This document shows positions 18,848 through 27,615 of a stretch of 64,000 nucleotides of DNA, in pieces; position 1 is the stretch's first letter; the number at the start of each line of letters is the position of its first letter. The stretch lies in NCBI GenBank assembly GCA_008923315.1, contig WBSF01000004.1, forward strand, positions 1-64,000. Reading direction: 5' to 3'. Below the pieces are notes generated by a model, which was not told the DNA's origin, made no database searches, and saw nothing but the letters and a program-made list of their open reading frames with translations. The translations under genes were made by a program, and so were the position numbers. The DNA comes from Betaproteobacteria bacterium SCN1. Lineage in GTDB: Bacteria > Pseudomonadota > Gammaproteobacteria > Burkholderiales > Thiobacillaceae.

Positions 18848-18982
18848 GAGACCGGAACGGTAAGCCTTGAAGCGAGCGAAAGTGTCCCGATTATAAGGGA
18901 GGCATACCCGACTGGCTGCGTGGAATTGCTGCCGCCAAGTTTGGTTAGAATCGCTGTTTCGTTTCTCACCTCACCGGACTAG

Positions 18983-19945
<963 letters not shown>

Positions 19946-19963
19946 TCCCGATGCGGTAAGCCC

Positions 19964-20623
19964 ATGAAACGCGCCCGCGGCAGTGCGCTCGCCCCCGCCT
20001 CCTTCGAGGCGCTGGCGCGCGTGCGCCGCGCGTTGCGCGAACAGGCTGTCCAGCCTGCCGTGCTACATCAGGCGCCCCACAAGCCCAAACCCCAGCCCGA
20101 CGGCGCCCTGCTGTTTCGCCGTGCCGTCGCCGATGCCATTCCGCTGCCGCCCTCCGGTCGGGCCGAACTGAAACGCCCGCGCCCCAAACCGCTGGCCCGC
20201 CAGCGTCGGGCCGACGAGCAGCAGGTGCTCGTCGACGCGCTCGCCGATCCATGGGACTGGGAAGCTGCTGCCGCCTCCGGCGAGGAACTCCATTTCGCCC
20301 GCCCTGGCGTGCCCGCCGCCGCCATGCGCAAGCTGCGGCGCGGCGGCTGGGTCATCCGCGGCGAACTCGACCTGCACGGTCTTACGGGCGACGAAGCCCG
20401 CGTCGCCCTGGCCGCATTCCTGAACCGCTGCATGCGCGAAGACCGGCGCTGCGTCCGCATCATCCACGGCAAGGGTCTGGGCTCGAAAAATCGTCTGCCC
20501 GTGCTCAAGAACAAGGTGCGTCACTGGCTCACCCAGCGCGAAGACGTGCTCGCCTTCTGCCAGGCCCGCACCGTCGACGGCGGCGCCGGTGCCGTCATCG
20601 TTTTGTTGAAATCATCGACCTGA
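19964..20623 (+). CDS. Smr-domain protein
   Basis: A 219-residue protein with a C-terminal Smr domain (about 125-215). The hallmark motifs GELDLHGLTGDEA and IIHGKGLGSKN are clear. The N-terminal half is basic and proline-rich, probably disordered. Stand-alone Smr proteins act as RNA or DNA endonucleases (SmrB cleaves mRNA at collided ribosomes), but this longer N-terminal arrangement is the usual YdaL/SmrA-like type in betaproteobacteria. It lies 18 bases after trxB and 9 before bcp. Confidence 0.88.
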   Translation: MKRARGSALAPASFEALARVRRALREQAVQPAVLHQAPHKPKPQPDGALLFRRAVADAIPLPPSGRAELKRPRPKPLARQRRADEQQVLVDALADPWDWEAAAASGEELHFARPGVPAAAMRKLRRGGWVIRGELDLHGLTGDEARVALAAFLNRCMREDRRCVRIIHGKGLGSKNRLPVLKNKVRHWLTQREDVLAFCQARTVDGGAGAVIVLLKSST

Positions 20624-20632
20624 GGATCTCCC

Positions 20633-21091
20633 ATGAGCGAACTGAACATCGCCGACTTCGCCCTGCCCGCCACCGGCAACACCACTTTCAAGCTGTCCGA
20701 ACAGCACGGCAAAAACGTCGTCGTCTACTTCTACCCCAAGGACAACACCCCCGGCTGTACCGTCGAAGGCCAGGAATTCCGCGACCTCCACCCCGATTTC
20801 GAAAAAGCGGACACCGTCGTCGTCGGCGTCTCGCGCGACAGCCTCAAATCCCACGAAGGCTTCAAATCCAAACAGGGATTTCCGTTCGAACTGCTCTCCG
20901 ACACCGAAGGCACCCTCTGCGAACGCTTCGGCGTGATGAAGCAGAAGAACATGTACGGCAAGCTCGTGCGCGGCATCGAACGCAGCACCTTCGTGTTCGA
21001 CAAGCACGGCAAATTGGTCAAGGAATGGCGCGGACTGAAAGCGCCGGGACATGCGGCGGAGGTGTTGGGGTTTGTGCAGACGCTCGGGTGA
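20633..21091 (+). CDS. bcp: thioredoxin-dependent thiol peroxidase (Bcp/PrxQ)
   Basis: Reduces hydroperoxides. The protein is 152 residues with the peroxidatic Cys in NTPGCTVEGQEFRD near residue 42. The resolving Cys found five residues later in E. coli Bcp is replaced (EGQEF), so it must work as a 1-Cys enzyme or use the distant Cys in TLCERFGV. The ribosome site GAGGATCTCCC precedes ATG. It is the last core gene before the low-GC cassette region, and codon use changes sharply after its stop. Confidence 0.93.
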   Translation: MSELNIADFALPATGNTTFKLSEQHGKNVVVYFYPKDNTPGCTVEGQEFRDLHPDFEKADTVVVGVSRDSLKSHEGFKSKQGFPFELLSDTEGTLCERFGVMKQKNMYGKLVRGIERSTFVFDKHGKLVKEWRGLKAPGHAAEVLGFVQTLG

Positions 21092-21195
21092 GCACTGCTG
21101 GCGACTGACTGGAGACGGGCTACTGTGATGTTATGGACATGACTGCTTACCCAACCATAGCGTGACACAAAACCGTCCAGTTTATTGGGCATGCC

Positions 21196-21240
21196 GATCA
21201 ACCATTACGCCGGCATTTGTCGGCTAATTAACAGTTGGAC
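21196..21240 (+). repeat. short attC-like site ending in GTTGGAC
   Basis: GATCAAC and GTTGGAC bracket 45 bases that can fold into GCCGGCA/TGTCGGC and ATTA/TAAT stems with one base left unpaired, as in integron attC sites. GTTGGAC fits the R' core GTTRRRY and lies 25 bases before the next ATG. It is shorter than known attC sites (usually 57 or more) and its R'' core has one mismatch, so it may be decayed. Confidence 0.4.
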
Positions 21241-21265
21241 CTCAAGGCAAACAAGGAAGCTATTC

Positions 21266-21640
21266 ATGATCAGAAATCTTGTTGCAGCCCTCGCTATCGT
21301 CATGCCAAGCGCAGTGCACTCAAAAGACCTCTATCGCCCGCCGTCAGCTGGTGACAGCGGAACCTATTACGTGCTGAGTACCGAAAAGCTAAAAAATGGG
21401 CAGCTCAAAGTCCTTACCAGCAGGGTCGGAAAAGGAGCCGCCTACACTGACTTCACTGAGCTCAAGGTGAACTGCAACAGCAAACAATACTTTGAGTTGG
21501 CTGGCGGCAATGAGGATGGGAAGAAGGAGAAGCCGTCGGCCCCGCTAACAGATTGGTCGGCGCGTTCAAAGTGGACATCCTTAGTCCCAGGCTCCAGCAA
21601 GTCTGACCTCGTCAACTTTGTGTGTAGCAAGCAGAAGTGA
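21266..21640 (+). CDS. small secreted protein of unknown function (gene cassette)
   Basis: A 124-residue protein with a signal peptide (MIRNLVAALAIVMPSAVHS) and a polar, lysine-rich mature part holding two Cys (LKVNCNSKQYFELAGG and NFVCSKQK), likely a disulfide. ATG 21266 has an AAGGAAG ribosome site; the frame is open to 21185 but that part spans the attC-like site. I do not recognise the family. The gene sits 25 bases after a GTTGGAC core and is followed five bases later by a canonical attC, which is the layout of an integron gene cassette. GC content and codon use are clearly lower than in the flanks. Confidence 0.72.
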   Translation: MIRNLVAALAIVMPSAVHSKDLYRPPSAGDSGTYYVLSTEKLKNGQLKVLTSRVGKGAAYTDFTELKVNCNSKQYFELAGGNEDGKKEKPSAPLTDWSARSKWTSLVPGSSKSDLVNFVCSKQK

Positions 21641-21645
21641 ATGAG

Positions 21646-21714
21646 GTCCAACCAACGGTTCCATCCGACGCAAATGCCTCGCGGCATTTGCACGGCTGAA
21701 CCTAGGCGTTAGGC
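21646..21714 (+). repeat. attC recombination site of an integron cassette
   Basis: R'' core GTCCAAC (21646) and R' core GTTAGGC (21708) match RYYYAAC and GTTRRRY. Inside lie L'' GGTTC and L' GAACC, and a perfect 9-bp terminal stem GCAAATGCC/GGCATTTGC with a CCG/CGG extension carrying an extra base. Length 69 bases is normal for attC. The next gene's ATG follows four bases after the core. Confidence 0.75.
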
Positions 21715-21717
21715 ACC

Positions 21718-22257
21718 ATGGACACGACGTATCGTGAAATCGTGGACTACTGGGCTAGACACCAAAGCGAGTGTGGCTTGTCCGTGGATTGGGCAGAAGC
21801 AGAAACACTGTGTTGGCGTTGCGCGCAGAAACGCCAGCTTCAACGCTGCCACATAGTTCCACAAACTCTTGGTGAAGATGAGAGCCCTAGCAATCTCGTG
21901 CTCTTGTGCGCGCAGTGTCATGCTGAGGCGCCAAATGTAGCTGACTCCAATTTCATGTGTATCTGGCTGCGTGCGCATGCGGTTCCTTTCTATGGAACTT
22001 ACTGGCAGGAACGTGGCTTTAGAGAATATGAGTTCATCTTTGGTGAGAAGCCATTTTCTGGGCTCACGCACAGTGATGCGCTTTTGCAAGAGGTGCGGCG
22101 TATTCTCGAAAATATCTTTCCAAGAGCAAGTACCCATTGGGGGCAGGGAAAGATCAATCCTGCAACGTGGGCGTGGGTGTTGCGGCAAGTCGACCAAAGG
22201 GCACGCAATGGTGCCGAACCCGCCGCTCCAGGGGACGCCCCTGAGCTAGCACGTTAG
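21718..22257 (+). CDS. HNH-type endonuclease-like protein (gene cassette)
   Basis: A 179-residue protein with an HNH fold: CWRC near residue 32 and CAQCH near 62 provide the zinc-holding Cys pairs, and RCHIVP near 43 has the catalytic-type His, followed by SNLVLLC. The rest is rich in Trp/Phe and unlike known nucleases. It starts four bases after an attC core and its TAG stop lies within the next attC-like site, so it is a typical cassette. HNH genes of this form may be defence or toxin nucleases, but substrate and partner are unknown. GC content is low compared with neighbours. Confidence 0.75.
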   Translation: MDTTYREIVDYWARHQSECGLSVDWAEAETLCWRCAQKRQLQRCHIVPQTLGEDESPSNLVLLCAQCHAEAPNVADSNFMCIWLRAHAVPFYGTYWQERGFREYEFIFGEKPFSGLTHSDALLQEVRRILENIFPRASTHWGQGKINPATWAWVLRQVDQRARNGAEPAAPGDAPELAR

Positions 22258-22259
22258 CT
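22213..22259 (+). repeat. short attC-like site overlapping the HNH gene end
   Basis: GCCGAAC (one mismatch to RYYYAAC) and GTTAGCT (one mismatch to GTTRRRY) enclose GCTC-C-AGGGG/CCCCT-GAGC, a hairpin with one extrahelical C. The 47-base size and near-core ends mirror the short site at 21196-21240. The HNH stop codon lies in its right core. Confidence 0.4.
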
Positions 22260-22269
22260 CACCCTTGCC

Positions 22270-22350
22270 ATGAATGATGCTTATCTCCTGCTCTTAGTCT
22301 TTACAGTCAGTTTCTCCGTAATTCGCAGGCAGCGGAGTCTTTACCAATAA
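22270..22350 (+). CDS. possible 26-residue membrane peptide
   Basis: Too short for usual gene finding. ATG 22270 follows the attC-like right core by ten bases. The peptide starts MNDAYLLLLVFTVSFSVI and ends in an Arg-rich tail, so it would form a single membrane helix. It could be the start of a third, degraded cassette gene or a real micro-peptide. No ribosome site is convincing. Between its stop and 22432 I see nothing recognisable apart from a run of lower-GC sequence. Confidence 0.3.
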   Translation: MNDAYLLLLVFTVSFSVIRRQRSLYQ

Positions 22351-22432
22351 AGCTTGAGATGGGCAGCTCACCCTGAGTGCGGCGTAGGGCCAACAATGAT
22401 CCGAGCGCGGTCTCGCTTGAATGTTGTCGAGC

Positions 22433-24394
22433 TTATTCCTCTACGGCTGCCTCCCTTGCGACCCCCTCCGCCGCAAAAAACCGCTCCACCACGGCCAGTT
22501 TCCGCGTCCGCGTCATCGGCGGTAGCGCATTCAACAACAAGCGCCCATAGGGTTTGTCTGCCAGCCGGGTGTCGCAGATCATCAGCACGCCGCGGTCGGT
22601 TTCGGTGCGGATCAGGCGCCCGGCGCCCTGCTTGAGGGTGATGGCCGCGTGCGGCAACTGGTAGTCCATGAAGGGTTTGCCGCCGTTTTTTTCGAGGTGG
22701 GCGATGCGCGCGGCGACGACGGGGTCGTCGGGCGGCTGGAACGGCAGTTTGTCGATGACGACGACGGAGAGCGCGTCGCCGGGAACGTCGACGCCTTCCC
22801 AGAAGCTCTGACTCCCCAGCAGCACGGCGTTGCCGGCTTGCTGGAAACGGGCGAGGAGTTCGTTCTTGGGGGCATCGCCCTGAACGAGCAGGGGATAGTC
22901 CCAGCCGCGGAACCTGAAAGCGTCGAACAGCAAGCTGCGCGCCCGTTCCAGCGCGCGCAGGCTGGTGAAAAGGATGAAGGCGCGGCCGCGGCTGCGTTCG
23001 AGCACCGGCAGGGCGGCTTCGACGACAGCTTCGGTGAATGCGGGCGTGTTGGGCGCGGGCAGGCCTTGCGGGACGTAGAGCACGCCCTGGCGCGGATAGT
23101 CGAAGGGACTATCGACGCACAGGGTGTCGGCCTCGTCGATGCCGAGCCGCGTCTTGAGGTGGCTGAAGTCGCCGCCGACGGAGAGCGTGGCCGAGGTGAG
23201 AATCCAGGCCTGCGCCCGTTCGGCAAGCTTGGCGCCGAACTGCGCACCGACGGAAAGCGGCGTGGCATGCAGCAGTAGTGCGCCCATCGTGGTCTCGACC
23301 CAGCGCACGCGCGGCTGTTCGGGATCGTCGTCGCGCTGCCAGTCCGCGAGGCCGGCCTGTGCGGCCTGCGCCCGCTCGAAGCCGTTTTTCAGGTCGGCAT
23401 CGCGCTCCGCCTGGGTTTCGAGCAGGCGGGCGAGTTCGCCGAGGCTGTCGGACAGGGTCGCCAGCGCATCGGGCCATTTTTCGTAGCGCCCCAGGTCGGA
23501 CAGGGTCGCCTTGAGGGGCTGCTGCGGGAAAACGAGCCGCAGGTCGCGCGCGGCCTTGCCGAAGTCCTCGGCGGCGGCGCGCAGGGCGGGAAAATCGCCG
23601 GCTTTGACCGCCGCGAGTCGCTTGACGTCGCCGGCCAGATCGAGCAACTGCGCAGTGGAGACGGTCTGGCCGAAAAACTGCGCGGCAGTCTCGGCGAGCT
23701 GATGCGCCTCGTCGAGGATGACAGTGTTGCAGGCGGGCAGGAGCTCGGCGACGCCTTCGTCCTTGAGCCACAGATCGGCGAAGAAGAGATGGTGATTGAC
23801 CACGACCACTTCGGCGTCGAGCGCGGCCTTGCGCGCCTGCATGACGAAGCATGCCTTGAAATGGGCGCAGTCGCTGCCCAGGCAGGTATCCCGGCTGGAA
23901 ACGGCGTAGTGCCAGGCGTTGGCGTCCTCGGGGATGCCTTCGGCCTCGGCGCGGTCGCCGCTGGCGGTGGTTTCGGCGAAGCGCGCGATCTTCTGCAGCC
24001 AGGCCGCGTCCTCGCGCTGACTGAAGCGGCCGTCGGCAAGATTGCGCTGCAGGTGGTGATGGCAGACGTAGTTGGCGCGGCCTTTCAGCAGGGCAAGCTT
24101 GACGGGGGATTTCAGGGCACGCCGCGCGGCCGGCAGGTCTCGGTGGAAGAGCTGGTCCTGCAGCGCCTTGGTGCCGGTGGAGATCACCACCTTGCCGCCC
24201 GACAGCAGCGCGGGCAGCAGGTAGGCCAGCGTCTTGCCCGTACCGGTGCCGGCTTCGGCCAGCAACACTCCGCGCGCCGCAATCGCCCTGTCGACGGCCT
24301 CGGCCATGGCCAGTTGTTGCGGGCGCGCCCGCCAGCCCTGCAGCACGGCGCTGCAGGGCCCGGCCCCGGAAAACAGGATTTTCAGATCGAACAT
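22433..24394 (-). CDS. DinG/YoaA-family ATP-dependent DNA helicase
   Basis: An XPD-like superfamily 2 helicase, 653 residues, moving 5' to 3' on single-stranded DNA. Visible are Q-motif GWRARPQQLAMAEAVDRA, Walker A AEAGTGTGKT near residue 47, iron-sulfur Cys in YVCHHH, DTCLGSDC and FKACF, the VVNHHLFFADL helicase motif, DEAH box, and motif VI QGAGRLIRTETDRG near the C-terminus. Length and lack of an exonuclease domain favour YoaA over DinG of E. coli. It probably removes blocked replication or R-loop structures. It follows the cassette patch and is divergent from the hydrolase gene. Confidence 0.92.
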   Translation of the reverse strand: MFDLKILFSGAGPCSAVLQGWRARPQQLAMAEAVDRAIAARGVLLAEAGTGTGKTLAYLLPALLSGGKVVISTGTKALQDQLFHRDLPAARRALKSPVKLALLKGRANYVCHHHLQRNLADGRFSQREDAAWLQKIARFAETTASGDRAEAEGIPEDANAWHYAVSSRDTCLGSDCAHFKACFVMQARKAALDAEVVVVNHHLFFADLWLKDEGVAELLPACNTVILDEAHQLAETAAQFFGQTVSTAQLLDLAGDVKRLAAVKAGDFPALRAAAEDFGKAARDLRLVFPQQPLKATLSDLGRYEKWPDALATLSDSLGELARLLETQAERDADLKNGFERAQAAQAGLADWQRDDDPEQPRVRWVETTMGALLLHATPLSVGAQFGAKLAERAQAWILTSATLSVGGDFSHLKTRLGIDEADTLCVDSPFDYPRQGVLYVPQGLPAPNTPAFTEAVVEAALPVLERSRGRAFILFTSLRALERARSLLFDAFRFRGWDYPLLVQGDAPKNELLARFQQAGNAVLLGSQSFWEGVDVPGDALSVVVIDKLPFQPPDDPVVAARIAHLEKNGGKPFMDYQLPHAAITLKQGAGRLIRTETDRGVLMICDTRLADKPYGRLLLNALPPMTRTRKLAVVERFFAAEGVAREAAVEE

Positions 24395-24490
24395 GACTTG
24401 CGATATGCTCCGGCCGAAGTTTAACAGGTGGTTTTCAAGTCGTCGGGGTTCCTGGCCGTTAAGCCATAGACTTCGTCTACGCGAGACGCC

Positions 24491-25342
24491 ATGCGCCTAC
24501 TCTTGCTCAGCCTGCTATGCCTCGTGCTGCCCGCCACGCAAGCCGCCGTCGTCACGCAAACGGCCCGGCCCGGTATCGCGGTCAGCGCGAATTATCTGCT
24601 TGGCGCGTACGACAAGCCCGCGGTCCTGCTGATCCACGGTTTTCTGCAGACACGCGAGTTCTCGACCGTTGCGACGCTGGCGGACAATCTGCACGATGCG
24701 GGCTATACCGTGCTCGCGCCGACACTGAGCCTCAATATCCCCTTGCGCAAGCAGAGCCTGCCCTGCGAAGCCATCCATCGCCACGCTCTGGAGGACGATG
24801 TCGCCGAAATCGCGCTCTGGGTAAACTGGCTCAAGGCACAGGGTCATTCCCGCATCGTTCTGTTCGGACACAGTTTCGGCAGCCTGCAATCGCTGGCCTA
24901 TCTGTCCACCCAGCCCGATCCCGCCGTGAAGGCCTATATCGGCGCTTCGCTGGTCGAGGCCCAGATCGGATCGACCGACCGGCGCGCGCTGATCGTCCAG
25001 TTGGAAGAACGGCTGCGTCGCCACCAGCGCGATCTCGTCAATCAGCCCCTGTCCTTTTGCCGCAAGTACACAAGCACGCCGGAGGGCCTGCTGTCGTATG
25101 TACGCTGGGATCAGGCGCGCACGCTGGCGGCGCTGAAGCAGGCGCCGGTCAGGACGCTGCTCATCATGGGCAATTCGGACAATGTCCTCGGGCACAATTG
25201 GCTGAAGGCCCTGCAGCACATCCAGGCACGCATCGTCGTGATCGGCGGTGCCAACCATTTCATGGACGGTGAACACGAGTTCGATCTGCTGGATCGAACC
25301 CTGGAATTCCTTGCCGCCGATACGACCCAGACCAGGCGATGA
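24491..25342 (+). CDS. secreted alpha/beta-fold hydrolase
   Basis: A 283-residue protein with an N-terminal signal peptide (MRLLLLSLLCLVLPATQAA). The fold's marks are the oxyanion HGF in LLIHGFLQT, the nucleophile Ser in FGHSFGSLQS near residue 128, and the catalytic His in GGANHFMDGE. A Cys pair in SLPCEAIH and SFCRKY may be disulfide-linked. Substrate unknown. The stop overlaps the start of a GGDEF-EAL gene (ATGA), so the hydrolase may report to, or be controlled by, the c-di-GMP protein. Confidence 0.82.
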   Translation: MRLLLLSLLCLVLPATQAAVVTQTARPGIAVSANYLLGAYDKPAVLLIHGFLQTREFSTVATLADNLHDAGYTVLAPTLSLNIPLRKQSLPCEAIHRHALEDDVAEIALWVNWLKAQGHSRIVLFGHSFGSLQSLAYLSTQPDPAVKAYIGASLVEAQIGSTDRRALIVQLEERLRRHQRDLVNQPLSFCRKYTSTPEGLLSYVRWDQARTLAALKQAPVRTLLIMGNSDNVLGHNWLKALQHIQARIVVIGGANHFMDGEHEFDLLDRTLEFLAADTTQTRR

Positions 25343-27615
25343 TGCGTATCCCTTCTCTTTCGATCAAGCAGATCGCGCTGGCGTTCGTCACCGGCCTGCT
25401 GGTCATGGTCAGCCTGATCGGCGGTTTCGCCGCCTGGCAGACGCGCAGCGTGACGCAGAATCTGGCCACCAGCAACCGCGAGGCCGCGCGCGCCGAATTC
25501 GCGGCCAGTCTCGAACGCCTGTACCGGCGCGCTGCGTCCCAGGCCGAAGGGCTGGCGCACTGGGACGAGACGCGTCAACAGCTGGCGATGTCGGAGTATT
25601 ACACCTACTGGCGCGACCAGCGCGTCTACGAGAGCGGCATGCTGCGCGGCAGCAGCACGCGCGTGGCCCTGTACGATGCGCTCGGGCATCTGCTCGCGAA
25701 CAGTCCGGCCCGGCCGCGGTTTCCCGAACGGTTGCCGGTCGCGATCACGCCTTACAATCTGGCGCCCTGGATCGCCAACGAGGAGGGACGGCTGGTTTAC
25801 TACCAGCCGTTCGTCGTCTTCAATGACGAACAGGGACGCATGCTGCTCGGCAACGGCCTGGTCCGCATCGATTTCATGGCCGAGCTGACCGAACGCGAGA
25901 CGTTCCATTTCGTCGACGTATCCACGCTGACGCTGGATCTGAAACCTGGCGAAACGCTCGATCCGGGCAAACTCTTCGCACATGTGCGCTATGCCGTTCA
26001 CGAGGATCCCAACCAGAAACGCTTCCACGCCATCATGTCGCAAACGCTGATGGCCCTGTTCGTGCTGCTGGGCGCGACGGCCCTGCTGGGATTCGTGATC
26101 TACAACCGCCTGCTGGTCCGCCCGTTACACCAGCTTTCGGAAGACATCGAGGCCATGCAGCAGGGGCGGTTCAATGCCATCTCGGGCCGTGCGCAGCCGA
26201 TTCCCGTCACCGAGCTCGACACCATCCGCCGTTCACTGCACGACTACCAGCTGCAATTGCGCGAGCTGCACGGCTCGCTCGAAAACCAGAACCGGGAATT
26301 CCGCTCGCAGGCTCGCCAGGACGCGTTGACCGGCTGCTACAACCGGCGGGGGTACGAAGAGGACTGGGCACGCTTCCTCGAGGAAATGAAGCAGACGCCG
26401 CAAGGCGTCGCTTTCCTCCTGTTCGACTGCGACCGCTTCAAGACGATCAACGACACCTACGGCCATGCCAAGGGCGACCGTGTGCTGACCATCATCGCCG
26501 ATGCGCTGGTGATGGCGTTGCGCGCCAACGACCGGCTGTACCGTCTGGGCGGCGACGAGTTCGCCACCTTCCTCGTGCGCGCCACGCCCGCCCAGGCCAA
26601 GCAGATCGCGCACCGCTGCCAGAGCCTGATCGAAGCCGCTGCCTTCGGCGATCTCGGGATCAACGAACCGGTCGGCATCAGCATCGGCATCGCCTTCTGC
26701 GCACCCGGGCAGATCGATCACATCGACGATCTGCCGAAGCAGGCCGACATCGCGATGTACACCGCCAAGCAGCCGGGCCGAAACCGCATCGCCCTGTTCG
26801 GCGAGGATACCGAACGTGCCGCACAAACCCTGGTGGCCAGCCGCGAAACCAGCGCGCTGTTCCAGGCGCTGGCCACGCCGGGCATGGTCGAGATGCACTA
26901 TCAGCCGATCCATGCCCTGCCCAGCCGCAAGGTCGACTATTACGAAGCGCTTGCCCGCATCCGCTACCACGGCGAACTCATCATGCCCGGCGCTTTCCTG
27001 CCGGTAGTCGGTACCCGCCGGCTGGAAACCGAATTCGACCTCGCCGTCATCCATCAGGTCGACGTCGACCTCTGTTCCGGCAAGCTGCCCGAAGGCGTGG
27101 GCGTTTCGATCAATCTTTCGGCGCAGACGATCTCGCGCCCGGAAGTGGTCTCCCACCTGCTCGAACTGTCGCGCCACAACGCACGCCATCCGCTGATGCT
27201 GGAGATCACCGAGACCTCGCTGATCACCCAGATGGCCGAAGTCAGCACCTATCTCGAGCTGCTGCGCACCGTGCATTTCCGCATCGCCATGGACGATTTC
27301 GGGACCGGGTACTCGCCGTTGCGCTATCTGGTCGATCTGCCGGTCGATGTGGTCAAGTTCGATATTTCATTGATCAGCAAGTTGACGCAGGACAACCGCG
27401 CGGCCCGCATCGTGGCCGACTTTGCCCGCATGATGAGCGACGCCGGCTACTCGCTGGTGGCCGAAGGCGTGGAAACGGAAACCGTGCTGGAGCGCGTCGA
27501 AGGCCTGGGCATCGAACACGTGCAGGGCTATCTGCTGGGCCGCCCTGTCACGCTGGATCAGGTGGCGCGGTCGCACGCCGTGGAAAACGACGAGACCGTC
27601 GCGCATACGGCATGA
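25339..27615 (+). CDS. membrane c-di-GMP protein with CHASE4-GGDEF-EAL
   Basis: A 758-residue dual protein. Two membrane helices (about 10-32 and 235-255) flank a periplasmic CHASE4-like sensor (GLAHWDETRQQL). A HAMP-like linker then leads to a GGDEF domain with the intact active-site GGDEF at 404-408, and an EAL domain with EAL at 536-538. EITET, DDFGTGYS and KFD catalytic residues are all kept in the EAL domain. Both synthesis and breakdown of c-di-GMP are therefore possible. ATG 25339 overlaps the hydrolase stop; ATG 25342 is an alternative. Confidence 0.9.
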   Translation: MMRIPSLSIKQIALAFVTGLLVMVSLIGGFAAWQTRSVTQNLATSNREAARAEFAASLERLYRRAASQAEGLAHWDETRQQLAMSEYYTYWRDQRVYESGMLRGSSTRVALYDALGHLLANSPARPRFPERLPVAITPYNLAPWIANEEGRLVYYQPFVVFNDEQGRMLLGNGLVRIDFMAELTERETFHFVDVSTLTLDLKPGETLDPGKLFAHVRYAVHEDPNQKRFHAIMSQTLMALFVLLGATALLGFVIYNRLLVRPLHQLSEDIEAMQQGRFNAISGRAQPIPVTELDTIRRSLHDYQLQLRELHGSLENQNREFRSQARQDALTGCYNRRGYEEDWARFLEEMKQTPQGVAFLLFDCDRFKTINDTYGHAKGDRVLTIIADALVMALRANDRLYRLGGDEFATFLVRATPAQAKQIAHRCQSLIEAAAFGDLGINEPVGISIGIAFCAPGQIDHIDDLPKQADIAMYTAKQPGRNRIALFGEDTERAAQTLVASRETSALFQALATPGMVEMHYQPIHALPSRKVDYYEALARIRYHGELIMPGAFLPVVGTRRLETEFDLAVIHQVDVDLCSGKLPEGVGVSINLSAQTISRPEVVSHLLELSRHNARHPLMLEITETSLITQMAEVSTYLELLRTVHFRIAMDDFGTGYSPLRYLVDLPVDVVKFDISLISKLTQDNRAARIVADFARMMSDAGYSLVAEGVETETVLERVEGLGIEHVQGYLLGRPVTLDQVARSHAVENDETVAHTA

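Noticed and set aside
16385-18982. An 865-codon plus-strand frame opposite ftsK
   Set aside because: Shadow of ftsK codon bias; His/Asp/Gln-rich composition without any motif.
21100-22430. Integron integrase or attI within the low-GC patch
   Set aside because: No reading frame long enough for a tyrosine recombinase; only cassettes and attC-like sites are visible.
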